Part shown: piece by piece, positions 52,987 to 61,471 of the stretch | Layout of the letters: each line of letters starts with the position of its first letter | Position numbering within the stretch: position 1 is the stretch's first letter | From: Seonamhaeicola sp. S2-3 | GTDB lineage: Bacteria; Bacteroidota; Bacteroidia; Flavobacteriales; Flavobacteriaceae | NCBI RefSeq assembly: GCF_001971785.1 | Contig: NZ_CP019389.1 | Coordinates: 3,173,001 to 3,237,000, forward strand | Direction of reading: 5' to 3' | DNA: 64,000 nucleotides | The notes under the pieces: generated by a model | What the model saw: only the letters and a program-made list of their open reading frames with translations | What the model was told of the DNA's origin: nothing | Database searches by the model: none | Translations under genes and position numbers: made by a program

Positions 52987-55050
52987 ATGATTGATACTGA
53001 AACTATCAACGATACTTACATAAACAGAGAAATAAGTTGGCTGCAATTTAATGCCCGTGTTTTACAAGAAGCTTCTGATGAAAAAGTACCTTTAATTGAA
53101 CGGTTGCGTTTTTTGGGTATTTTCTCTAACAATTTAGATGAGTTTTTTAAAGTAAGATATGCTACTGTAAAACGAATTGTTGAGGTTGGTAAAGGTGGTA
53201 AAAACCAGCTTGGAGGTATTAAAGCAAAAGAGTTATTAGATATTATTACTCAAATAGTAATAAAGCAACAGGCTGAAAGTATTAGAATTTTAGAAGAAGT
53301 AGATAAAGAACTAAAAAAAGAACATATTTATATAATTGATGAAACTCAGGTTGATAGCAATCAACATGATTTTATTAAAAATTACTTTTTCCAAAATGTA
53401 AGTTCTGCATTAGTTACTATTATTTTAAATGATTTAGTTAAACTCCCTAATCTTAAAGATAGTGCCGCCTATTTAACTGTAAAAATGCAGATGAAAGACG
53501 GAACTAAACAATTTGGTTTAATTGAAATACCAAAAGGCGTAGAGCGTTTTATTGTTTTGCCAAAACAAAATGGTAATAATTACATTATTATGTATGATGA
53601 CCTTTTGCGCTACTGCTTAAGTGATATTTTTAGCATTTTTGATTACGAGTCTATTTCGGCGCACATGATTAAAATTACTAGAGATGCAGAGTTAGATTTT
53701 GAAAGTGATTTAAGTAAAAGTTTTATTGAAAAACTATCTGATAGTGTTAAACATAGAGAAATAGGAGATCCGGTTCGTTTTGTTTATGATAAAACCATAG
53801 ACCAAGATACATTAGAGTATTTAATGAATCAAATGGGTATTGATAATACAGATAGTGTTATACCTGGTGGGCGTTATCATAATAAGCGAGATTACATGAG
53901 TTTTCCAAGCTTAGGAAGAACCGATTTAATGTATGAAAAAATTAAGCCTTTAGAAGTAAAAGGATTAAGTTTAAAATCTAGTCTTTTTAAAGCTATTGCA
54001 GAGAAGGACTATATGGTACACGCACCATACCATACATTTACTTATATTATTAAATTTTTGCGTGAAGCTGCACTAGATCCCAAAGTTAAAACCATTAAAA
54101 TAACCATTTATAGACTTGCCGAAATATCGCATGTTGCGAGTGCTTTAATAAACGCAGCCATTAATGGTAAAGCCGTAACAGTTTCAATAGAACTTAGAGC
54201 AAGGTTTGATGAAGAAGCCAATATTTATTATGCCGAACAAATGAAAAAAGAAGGGGTTAACCTTCACTTTGGCGTACCAGGATTAAAAGTGCACAGTAAA
54301 ATGTGTGTAATAGAGCGCGAAGAAGGTAAAAAACTTAAACGTTATGGTTTTATAAGTACGGGGAATTTTAACGAGTCTACAGCTAAAATTTATACAGATT
54401 ATACATTATTTACTTATAACCAGCCTATATTAAAAGAAGTAAACAAAATCTTTAATTTCTTTGAAACTAACTATAGAGTTTATACTTATAAACACTTAAT
54501 AGTATCTCCTCATTATACTGAAAAAAAGTTTTTCAAATTAATAGATGAGCAAATAAAAGAATGTAAAAAAGGAAATGAAGGCTACATAAGAGTTAAAATG
54601 AATAGTTTATCAAACTACGCAATGGTAGATAAACTGTACGAAGCTAGTAATGCCGGTGTAAAAATAGATATGATAATTCGTGGTATTTGCTGTTTAATTC
54701 CCGGTATTAAAGGCATGAGTGAAAATATTAGAGTAATAAGTATAGTTGATAAATTTTTAGAACACCCAAGAGTATATATGTTTGGAAAGGGAGACAATGT
54801 TAAAGTTTATATTTCTTCTGCAGATTGGATGACAAGAAACATACATAATAGGGTAGAAGTAAGTTGCCCAATTTATGACCCTGATGTAAAACAAGAAGTT
54901 ATAGATACTTTTAGTATTTGTTGGAGTGATAACGTAAAGGCTAGACTTATCAACACTTCAAAAGAAAATGAATATAGAACCAATAATAATCCAAAAGTAA
55001 GATCTCAAGTTGCTATTTACGATTATTATTTAGAAAAGCTTAAAAATTAA
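52987..55050 (+). CDS. ppk1: Polyphosphate kinase 1
   Basis: Makes inorganic polyphosphate from ATP by way of a phosphohistidine enzyme. The N-terminal domain starts with YINREISWLQFNARVLQEA and FLGIFSNNLDEFFKVRYA, characteristic of PPK1. The catalytic half has the autophosphorylated His in GLKVHSKMCVIER and the second active-site His in NIHNRVEVSCP, in two phospholipase-D-like domains. Length 687 residues is normal. The stop is one base before the start of ppx (TAA T ATG), so synthesis and breakdown of polyphosphate are encoded in one operon. Confidence 0.96.
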   Translation: MIDTETINDTYINREISWLQFNARVLQEASDEKVPLIERLRFLGIFSNNLDEFFKVRYATVKRIVEVGKGGKNQLGGIKAKELLDIITQIVIKQQAESIRILEEVDKELKKEHIYIIDETQVDSNQHDFIKNYFFQNVSSALVTIILNDLVKLPNLKDSAAYLTVKMQMKDGTKQFGLIEIPKGVERFIVLPKQNGNNYIIMYDDLLRYCLSDIFSIFDYESISAHMIKITRDAELDFESDLSKSFIEKLSDSVKHREIGDPVRFVYDKTIDQDTLEYLMNQMGIDNTDSVIPGGRYHNKRDYMSFPSLGRTDLMYEKIKPLEVKGLSLKSSLFKAIAEKDYMVHAPYHTFTYIIKFLREAALDPKVKTIKITIYRLAEISHVASALINAAINGKAVTVSIELRARFDEEANIYYAEQMKKEGVNLHFGVPGLKVHSKMCVIEREEGKKLKRYGFISTGNFNESTAKIYTDYTLFTYNQPILKEVNKIFNFFETNYRVYTYKHLIVSPHYTEKKFFKLIDEQIKECKKGNEGYIRVKMNSLSNYAMVDKLYEASNAGVKIDMIIRGICCLIPGIKGMSENIRVISIVDKFLEHPRVYMFGKGDNVKVYISSADWMTRNIHNRVEVSCPIYDPDVKQEVIDTFSICWSDNVKARLINTSKENEYRTNNNPKVRSQVAIYDYYLEKLKN

Positions 55051-55051
55051 T

Positions 55052-55957
55052 ATGCTTTCAATAAAAAAATATGCAGCAATTGATATAGGTTCAAATGCAG
55101 TAAGATTATTAATTTCTAATATAATAGAAGAAAAAGGTAAACCAGTTAGGTTTAAAAAAAATTCGTTGGTTAGAGTGCCTATTAGGTTAGGAGCCGATGT
55201 ATTTGTTAAAAAAAGAATTTCAAAAGAAAACACAGAGCGCATTGTAGATACCATGTTAGCTTTTAAGCTTTTAATGAAATCTCACAAAGTAGTAAAATAT
55301 AAAGCTTGTGCTACTTCTGCTATGAGAGAATCTACTAACGGAAAAGAAGTTGTAGAAAAAGTTTTAAAAGAAGCAGGTATAAGCATTGATGTTATAAATG
55401 GAGAAGAAGAAGCTGCTATAATTGCTGCTACAGACTTAAATAAATATATTGATACAACTAAAACCTACTTATACGTTGATGTTGGTGGTGGTAGTACAGA
55501 GTTTACAGTTTTTTACCAAGGGAAACCCGTTGTTTCTAAATCATTTAAAATAGGTACCGTTCGTTTGTTAAATGATATGGTTAAAAATGAAACTTGGCAA
55601 GAGTTAGAAAATTGGATTAAAATTAACACAGCAGATTATCATAAAATAAATGTTATTGGCTCTGGTGGTAACATTAATAAAATATTTAAGATTTCTGGTA
55701 AAAAAATGGGAAAACCGCTTTCTTATTTTTACATGACATCTTATTATAATACACTTCAAACGTACTCTTATGAAGAGCGCATAACAGAACTAGAGCTTAA
55801 TCAAGATAGGGCAGATGTTATTATTCCTGCTATGAGAATTTATCTTTTTGCTATGAAATGGAGTAACTCAAAACATATTTATGTTCCAAAAATAGGACTA
55901 TCAGATGGCATTATAAAAAGCATATATTACGATACCGTTTCAAGTAATACACAGTAA
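55052..55957 (+). CDS. ppx: Ppx/GppA-family exopolyphosphatase
   Basis: A 301-residue member of the actin/Hsp70-like Ppx/GppA family. Phosphate-binding motif 1 is AAIDIGSNAVRLLI (about residues 8-21). CATSAMRESTNG and NGEEEAAIIAATDL follow, and motif 2 is YVDVGGGSTEFTVF (about 139-152). GSGGNINKIF and an ending VPKIGLSDGIIKSIYY complete the domain. It corresponds to the two-domain short form; the C-terminal HD part of E. coli Ppx is absent. Because it overlaps functionally and transcriptionally with ppk1, polyphosphate hydrolysis is likelier than pppGpp hydrolysis, but the families cannot be separated by sequence alone. Confidence 0.9.
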   Translation: MLSIKKYAAIDIGSNAVRLLISNIIEEKGKPVRFKKNSLVRVPIRLGADVFVKKRISKENTERIVDTMLAFKLLMKSHKVVKYKACATSAMRESTNGKEVVEKVLKEAGISIDVINGEEEAAIIAATDLNKYIDTTKTYLYVDVGGGSTEFTVFYQGKPVVSKSFKIGTVRLLNDMVKNETWQELENWIKINTADYHKINVIGSGGNINKIFKISGKKMGKPLSYFYMTSYYNTLQTYSYEERITELELNQDRADVIIPAMRIYLFAMKWSNSKHIYVPKIGLSDGIIKSIYYDTVSSNTQ

Positions 55958-56055
55958 AATTTTGCATTTTACCTTGTAAAATATAGGAATTTAATTATAA
56001 AACATATATTCGTGGTATGTAATTACTATAAATTATAGGCCCAAATTTATTACTT

Positions 56056-56643
56056 ATGAAAAAAATATTACTATCTACGGTATTACTTGTGTTTTCTGTT
56101 TATGGATTTTCGCAAGAAGAAAATTTAGAAACAACCACTACCGATTCTACTAATACTAACAATTTTGTATCTAAAGGAGTAAAATATGGTGTAAGAGGTG
56201 GTTTCAATATTTCAAATTTAGCTTTTGATGAAACACCAATTATGGAAAACAAACACAGAAACAGTGTGTATTTTGGTGCGTTTGCCAATATAGGCTTATC
56301 AAGAACACTTTCTTTAGTTCCAGAACTACAGTTTTCTGCAGAAGGAGCTAATGATGAAAAATTACATTTAGATTATATTCAAATGCCTATTTTATTACGC
56401 GTTAGATTAAGTGAAAAGTTTCATTTAGCCGCTGGTCCGCAAGCAGGATTAAAAGTTCATAAATATGAAGATGGTGTTAAAAACATGGCTTATTCTGCTG
56501 TTGGTGGTATTGAATTTAAAATAAACCATATGTTATTTGCAGATGCCAGATATACTTACGGAATTACAAATATATTTGATGAAGTTTCTGATATTACTGC
56601 TAAGAACACCAATATTCAAATAGGAATAGGATATAAATTTTAA
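56056..56643 (+). CDS. Outer-membrane beta-barrel protein (OMP_b-brl type)
   Basis: A 195-residue protein with signal peptide (1-20, YGFSQ), a short acidic/Thr-rich linker (about 21-38) and a small beta-barrel of the porin-like OMP_b-brl family: KGVKYGVRGGFNISNLAF at the start, then SVYFGAFANIGLSRTLSLVPELQFS, LDYIQMPILLRVRLSEKFHL, AAGPQAGLKV and a final strand NIQIGIGYKF ending in Phe. The terminal aromatic residue fits insertion by the BAM complex. Such proteins are common in Bacteroidetes and their cargo or role is mostly unknown. The stop faces the convergent miaE stop across a single base. Confidence 0.88.
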   Translation: MKKILLSTVLLVFSVYGFSQEENLETTTTDSTNTNNFVSKGVKYGVRGGFNISNLAFDETPIMENKHRNSVYFGAFANIGLSRTLSLVPELQFSAEGANDEKLHLDYIQMPILLRVRLSEKFHLAAGPQAGLKVHKYEDGVKNMAYSAVGGIEFKINHMLFADARYTYGITNIFDEVSDITAKNTNIQIGIGYKF

Positions 56644-56644
56644 A

Positions 56645-57226
56645 CTAACCGTGTACGGTTTCCTTTTTTCCTAAATCTGACATAATTTTTGCTTCATATT
56701 CAAGAAGTTGTTGCCATTTGGTATCAACTTCTTTTTTATTACCATATTTTCTAGCAAAACCTAAAAACATGGTATAATGATTAGCTTCACTTATCATAAG
56801 TTTTCTATAAAATTCAGCCAGTTCTTTATCTTCTAATTCTTCAGAAAGTAATCTAAAACGCTCACAACTTCTAGCTTCAATTAAAGCTGCATAAAGTAAC
56901 CTATGAACCAATTGTGTAGTTCTGCTACCTCCCTTAGGAAAAAATTTAACTAATTGAATAACATAATCATCTTTTCGGTCTCTACCTAAAACCCAACCGC
57001 GTTCAAGAATTTTGTCATGTACCATTTTAAAATGACTTATTTCTTCTTTTACAAGGGCTACCATTTCCTGAACCAACTCTGTGTATTCTGGAAAACTAAC
57101 AATTAAAGATATAGCTGTACTAGTTGCCTTTTGTTCACAAAAAGCATGGTCTGTTAAAATTTCTTCAATATTTTTTTCAACTATATTAACCCATCTTGGG
57201 TCTGTTGGTAATTTAAGTCCTAGCAT
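56645..57226 (-). CDS. miaE: tRNA-(ms2io6A)-hydroxylase MiaE
   Basis: A diiron, O2-dependent enzyme that hydroxylates the isopentenyl group of ms2i6A at tRNA position 37. In 193 residues the ferritin-like ligand pattern is complete: Glu31 in FCEQKA, Glu62 and His65 in EEISHF, Glu117 in IEARSCERF, and Glu147 and His150 in SEANHY. The N-terminus LGLKLPTDPRWVNIVE is family-typical. It is convergent with the outer-membrane barrel gene and lies 76 bases downstream of dnaX on the same strand. Confidence 0.94.
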   Translation of the reverse strand: MLGLKLPTDPRWVNIVEKNIEEILTDHAFCEQKATSTAISLIVSFPEYTELVQEMVALVKEEISHFKMVHDKILERGWVLGRDRKDDYVIQLVKFFPKGGSRTTQLVHRLLYAALIEARSCERFRLLSEELEDKELAEFYRKLMISEANHYTMFLGFARKYGNKKEVDTKWQQLLEYEAKIMSDLGKKETVHG

Positions 57227-57302
57227 AATTTATCTTATTCAATAACCTGTTTTGTTAATTTCAATGGTATAAATCTCTTTTAAATAGATTCTATAAACGC
57301 CT

Positions 57303-59027
57303 TTATACATCTAAATTAAAAGTTTTTTTTAGAAGCTCAATATTTGGATTTTTTTCTTTTAATTTTTCATATTTTTCAATAGGCGTGTAGGCGTACTGCT
57401 TTTCCATTACTTCATTAACCGTAATGGATAAATTGATATCATAATTACTTAGTGATTTTCTAATAAAGGCTAACAAATCATACTGATTGCGCTCAACTTC
57501 TATTTTATTTGTAGAGTTAGGAAACTCTAAGTGTATAACAGTGTCTTTTACTTTTGGAGTGTCTATTGATAAAATAGAAGCTAAATTGCGCTTTCCTTGG
57601 CTTTGTAAATTATCAATATATGTATTCCAAACTTTTATTAGTTCTTGTTCTGTAAAAGGTTCTTTTGGCAAATCTTCTTCATCAATAACAACATTCATTT
57701 GTTTTATTTGATGCTCTTTTTTTGCTTTTAAACTTTTTAAAGAAAGACCCGAGGTACGTTTTTTTTCTTGCTTTAATACAATCTTTGGTGGTTCTTTTAC
57801 TTGAAATGATTTAATTGGGTTATTATCATCTTCATTAACTAATGCTTTCTCTTTATTTTCTTTTGAAATAGTATTATTTGATTGCTTAGGAACCGATACT
57901 GGAACTGGAGTAATACCCTTATTTTTAAAATAAGAAGCAGGAATTATGTAATGTTTGCTATTTTTTTTTTCTCCATCAAAAGTGATAGAGGCAAGTTGCA
58001 TTAAACAAAGTTCAACCAGGAGGCGCTGGTTTTTACTGTTTTTATACTTGAGATCACAGTCGTTTGCTAAATCAATTCCTTTTATTAAAAATTCCCTACT
58101 AGCTTTTCTAGATTGTTCTAAATACTTTTGTTTAGTTTCATCACCAACTTCTAAAAGTTTTATGGTGTTTTCGGTTTTACTAACAAGTAAATCTCTAAAG
58201 TGCGATGCTAAACCAGAAATATAGTGATGCCCATCAAAACCTTTTGAGAGTGTGTTATTAAAAAGTAGTAGTAATTCTGGAATTTTATTTTCTAAAATTA
58301 AATCGGTGCTTTTAAAATAAGTTTCATAATCAAGCACATTTAAATTTTCTGTAACAGCTTTTCTGGTTAGGTTTTTACCAGAAAAACTCACAACCCTATC
58401 AAATATAGATAGTGCATCGCGCATAGCACCATCTGCTTTTTGAGCTATAATGTGTAGGGCGTCATCTTCAGCTTCAATATTTTGCTCTTTAGCTATATGT
58501 TTTAAATACTCTTTAGCATCTTTTACTGTAATACGTTTAAAATCAAAAATTTGACAACGCGATAAAATAGTTGGTATTATTTTATGTTTTTCAGTAGTTG
58601 CTAAAATAAAAATACAGTGTTTTGGTGGTTCTTCTAATGTTTTAAGAAACGCATTAAAAGCTGCTTGAGAAAGCATGTGTACCTCATCAATAATATACAC
58701 TTTATATTTACCAACTTGTGGAGGAATTCTAACCTGGTCTGTTAAATTTCTAATATCATCAACCGAGTTGTTTGATGCTGCATCTAACTCAAAAATATTA
58801 AAAGCAAAGTCTTCTTCAGTTTCATTTCCATCGCTATTAATCATTTTAGCAAGAATACGCGCACAAGTAGTTTTGCCTACACCTCTAGGACCTGTAAAAA
58901 GTAATGCTTGTGCTAAATGATTGTTTTCAATAGCATTTAAAAGGGTATTTGTAATAGCCTGTTGGCCAACAACATCTTTAAAAGACTGTGGTCTGTATTT
59001 TCTGGCAGATACTACAAAATGTTCCAA
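57303..59027 (-). CDS. dnaX: DNA polymerase III subunit tau (and possibly gamma)
   Basis: The clamp-loader ATPase subunit of the replicative polymerase. Walker A GPRGVGKT lies at residues 46-53, the DEVH Walker B at about 114-117, sensor 1 ILATTEKHKIIPTILSRCQIF, and the lid and DnaX domain III follow to about residue 365. The remainder (to 574) is the lineage-specific tau C-terminus. The four-Cys zinc module that in E. coli follows Walker A is missing (NSDGNETEEDFAFNIFELDA stands in its place). At residues 435-437 a correctly phased A AAA AAA heptamer (57717-57723) could allow -1 frameshifting to give a 449-residue gamma-like form. The start is ATG with MEHFVVSARKYRPQSF, the family beginning. 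Confidence 0.95.
   Translation of the reverse strand: MEHFVVSARKYRPQSFKDVVGQQAITNTLLNAIENNHLAQALLFTGPRGVGKTTCARILAKMINSDGNETEEDFAFNIFELDAASNNSVDDIRNLTDQVRIPPQVGKYKVYIIDEVHMLSQAAFNAFLKTLEEPPKHCIFILATTEKHKIIPTILSRCQIFDFKRITVKDAKEYLKHIAKEQNIEAEDDALHIIAQKADGAMRDALSIFDRVVSFSGKNLTRKAVTENLNVLDYETYFKSTDLILENKIPELLLLFNNTLSKGFDGHHYISGLASHFRDLLVSKTENTIKLLEVGDETKQKYLEQSRKASREFLIKGIDLANDCDLKYKNSKNQRLLVELCLMQLASITFDGEKKNSKHYIIPASYFKNKGITPVPVSVPKQSNNTISKENKEKALVNEDDNNPIKSFQVKEPPKIVLKQEKKRTSGLSLKSLKAKKEHQIKQMNVVIDEEDLPKEPFTEQELIKVWNTYIDNLQSQGKRNLASILSIDTPKVKDTVIHLEFPNSTNKIEVERNQYDLLAFIRKSLSNYDINLSITVNEVMEKQYAYTPIEKYEKLKEKNPNIELLKKTFNLDV
57717..57723 (-). other. Candidate -1 slippery heptamer in dnaX
   Basis: Minus-strand GC[A AAA AAA] G: seven A in the phase needed for tandem -1 slippage (codons Ala435, Lys436, Lys437). 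The -1 frame then stops after 12 codons. An AT-rich hairpin CATCAA/TTGATG begins 3 nt downstream. Confidence 0.45.
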
Positions 59028-59061
59028 TTTAACTGAATTTAAGTACTATTTATGAATATAA

Positions 59062-59069
59062 CAAAGTTA
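59062..59069 (-). promoter_or_regulatory. -7 box of the dnaX promoter
   Basis: Minus-strand TAACTTTG matches TAnnTTTG exactly, 34 bases upstream of the dnaX ATG. No good -33 TTG is seen at the usual spacing. Confidence 0.5.
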
Positions 59070-59136
59070 AAAATTCAATTAAAAAATTTGAATTTTGAAG
59101 TCAGAATTTAATAGGAGTTATTAACAACGAAATTAA

Positions 59137-59169
59137 AGAGGTAGGCGTGAGAGTTTTATACCTACCTCT
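59137..59169 (-). terminator. Hairpin after the alginate lyase gene
   Basis: A 9-bp perfect stem AGAGGTAGG/CCTACCTCT with a 15-nt loop, 20 bases beyond the lyase stop. The following minus-strand tract TTTAATT is only moderately T-rich, so termination may be weak. Confidence 0.6.
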
Positions 59170-59188
59170 ATAATATAATAATCAACAC

Positions 59189-60934
59189 TTACTTTTTAAT
59201 GATAATAGTTTTGGTTATGGTGCTATTGTTACCTGAAAGTTGAAAAATGTAAAGACCAGGATTTAAATTAGAGGTATCAACCAAATTGCTGTTAATAGAT
59301 TGGTTTACAACTAATTTACCTACATAATTATAAACTTTTAGAGTATGAAAATTATTGTTAAATCTAATATTAACTTGATTAGTTGCTGGATTAGGCCAAA
59401 GTTTTATTTCAGATGTATTGTTTATTTCATTGATAGATAAACTTTCAGTTTCAAATACTCTAAATTCCATTAAGCTACTCCAAGTTCCAGTATAAGTTTC
59501 GGCTCCTAGAATTGTTATTTTAACAAAACGTCCATCTATACCCGCAAAAGTATCAATAATAGGGTTTGTACTACTCCCAGGGGTAGTGTTATCAGATCTG
59601 TCAACTATTTGAGTATAGGTACCATCTTCTGTGTTTGAGATAGATACTGTAAATTGATAGTCTCTATCATTATAGCAAACCAACTCGGTTCTACCTACAG
59701 TATAAATAGCGCCTAAATCTATTATAGCGGTTTGTGGAAATCCAGAAACAGACCATCTTGTATTAGTTGAACCATCAACAAGGTTTGCTACTTCGTGTAC
59801 ATCATCATGAACACCAGTTCCTGTAATAGGCTTATTTAGAGCTAGGTTAGGGCTAGTGGCTACAGCTATTACATTTACTACAGAAGTATCGGTATAACTA
59901 CCATCATCTGTTGTTACGGTTATAATTGCAGAACCTTCTGCTATTCCTGTTACTAATCCGTTTGAATTTACACTTGCCACACTGCTATTATTACTATGAT
60001 AGCTAACACCAAGGTTAGTTGCTGTTGCTGGATTTATTGATGCGGATAATTGTTGTGTATTTCCAACTAATAAATCGATATTTTTAGGAGATAATGATAC
60101 TCCAGATACACTTATATCGTCATGGTTTACAAAGAAATCATATACCAAAACTTCACCATAATTGTTTGGATCACCTGTATCGTCACCTTCTTCAACAGGA
60201 TTACTTTGTGTGTAATTGCCTATTTTAAAATAAGAGTCATCATAATTTAAATCTAAAACATAATCATTAGCACCATCTGTAACTAAATAAGAATTTGCAT
60301 TGTTGTTGTTATAGGCGTTTAATAAATTTCCATCTTCAGAATAATAACAATAATGCTTACCATTTTTTATTAGAAAAATAACTTCATGAACGGTTCCTAA
60401 TGTATAGTTTGTTTTAATAGTTACATCGCTCCTTAAATCACCTCCATTAAATGATAAAAATAGGTGAGAGTTTTCTAATCTTAATACCATGGCATCATCA
60501 ATACCATCGTCTTTATTTCCGTGAATTTGAGTTGCTACTAAATGAGGTTTGTTAATTGGTAAATGAGTAATTGCTTGTTTAACATAAACCATATGTGTGC
60601 CTTCTGTTGTCCAATATATATCAGCACTACCATCTGAGACTCTTTCTCTTAGTTCAGAGCGAATGTTACTAGAATTAGGTGTGGTACCATTATCACTTCT
60701 TATAGGTGCTTTAAACACAATAGCATCTCCGGTAGTATTCACATAAAAAAATTCATTGTTGGGTTCACCACACAAAGTTTTGTCTTCAACCCCAGTGGGA
60801 TAAGTAATTTTCCATTGGTTACAATTATCCATTAAATCTGAAGGTACTAATTGTGCCATTGAAGGCATAATACACCCCATTAGCATTATAACAAAAACAT
60901 ATAAATGCCATTTAGATTGTGTAGATTTGCTCAT
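59189..60934 (-). CDS. PL7-family alginate lyase with CBM-like domain and T9SS tail
   Basis: A secreted polysaccharide lyase that cleaves alginate by beta-elimination. After the signal peptide (1-27, PSMAQ), residues about 33-272 form the PL7 jelly roll, with all three conserved motifs: RSELRE (92-97), QIH (136-138) and YFKIGNYTQ (235-243). The catalytic Arg, Gln, His and Tyr are therefore present. QIH rather than QVH is usually linked to preference for guluronate-containing blocks. A Big_2 Ig-like domain follows (about 273-352), then an F5/8 type C discoidin-like (CBM32-like) domain (about 360-495), and a type A T9SS sorting tail (about 505-581, LWPNPATNQVNIRF ... TIIIKK). No other alginate genes are adjacent. 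Confidence 0.93.
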   Translation of the reverse strand: MSKSTQSKWHLYVFVIMLMGCIMPSMAQLVPSDLMDNCNQWKITYPTGVEDKTLCGEPNNEFFYVNTTGDAIVFKAPIRSDNGTTPNSSNIRSELRERVSDGSADIYWTTEGTHMVYVKQAITHLPINKPHLVATQIHGNKDDGIDDAMVLRLENSHLFLSFNGGDLRSDVTIKTNYTLGTVHEVIFLIKNGKHYCYYSEDGNLLNAYNNNNANSYLVTDGANDYVLDLNYDDSYFKIGNYTQSNPVEEGDDTGDPNNYGEVLVYDFFVNHDDISVSGVSLSPKNIDLLVGNTQQLSASINPATATNLGVSYHSNNSSVASVNSNGLVTGIAEGSAIITVTTDDGSYTDTSVVNVIAVATSPNLALNKPITGTGVHDDVHEVANLVDGSTNTRWSVSGFPQTAIIDLGAIYTVGRTELVCYNDRDYQFTVSISNTEDGTYTQIVDRSDNTTPGSSTNPIIDTFAGIDGRFVKITILGAETYTGTWSSLMEFRVFETESLSINEINNTSEIKLWPNPATNQVNIRFNNNFHTLKVYNYVGKLVVNQSINSNLVDTSNLNPGLYIFQLSGNNSTITKTIIIKK

Positions 60935-61069
60935 TTTAGTTTAGTTGAATTATTTTAAAAATTGGTTATCCAGTTTGGTTAACCAAATTAAGTGAAAAAA
61001 GTTGACATAAAGAAATAAAATAGTATTTAAATAACTGATGTTTTTATAATTAGAAAAAATTAGTTTACT

Positions 61070-61077
61070 TAATTTTG
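61070..61077 (+). promoter_or_regulatory. -7 box of the rnpB promoter
   Basis: TAATTTTG matches TAnnTTTG and ends about 6 nt before the predicted 5' end of the RNase P RNA. Confidence 0.65.
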
Positions 61078-61080
61078 CAA

Positions 61081-61396
61081 AAAGTAGATTGCCTTATCGC
61101 TGCTATTTTTATAGTAGAGGAAAGTCCGAACACCGTAGCGCAATATAGTGGTTAACGGCCACCAGTTGTAAAACTAGGAAAAGTGCAACAGAAAGTATGT
61201 ACAGGTAATGCTGTAGTGAAATCAGGTAAACTCTATATGGTGCAATGTCATGTATACCAACGTTTAAGGGTTGCGCGCCCAATGTTGGAGGGTAGACAGC
61301 TAAAGTGTATTGGTAACAATGCACTCAGATAAATGATAAGGGCTTTTTTAGTGTATTTACTAAAAAAGTACAGAATTCGGCTTACAGATTTACTTT
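61081..61396 (+). ncRNA. rnpB: RNase P RNA (bacterial class A)
   Basis: The catalytic RNA that cuts the 5' leader from tRNA precursors. The conserved 5' core GAGGAAAGTCCGAACACCG (61137-61155 region), the internal ACAGAAAG and GTAAACTC segments (P10-P12 area), the GAGGGTAGACAGC-like segment and the 3' core CAGAATTCGGCTTACAGA (61371-61388) are all in order. The ends AAAGTA (61081) and TACTTT (61391) pair as P1, which sets the limits to within a few bases. Length about 316 nt. It is divergent from the alginate lyase gene. A minus-strand open frame of 71 codons inside it is a shadow. Confidence 0.95.
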
Positions 61397-61406
61397 TAAA
61401 AACTAA

Positions 61407-61436
61407 TAAACCCTTCTTAATTACAAGAAGGGTTTA
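61407..61436. terminator. Hairpin between rnpB and a convergent gene, probably bidirectional
   Basis: A 12-bp perfect stem TAAACCCTTCTT/AAGAAGGGTTTA with a 6-nt loop. On the minus strand it is followed by TTAGTTTTT, fitting termination of the 247-residue gene; on the plus strand the T tract is poor. Confidence 0.7.
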
Positions 61437-61471
61437 TGGTTAAAATAGGTTGGTTATTAGGTAGGATATAT

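Noticed and set aside
61109-61324. 71-codon open frame on the minus strand
   Set aside because: It lies wholly within the RNase P RNA gene, whose conserved cores explain the sequence.
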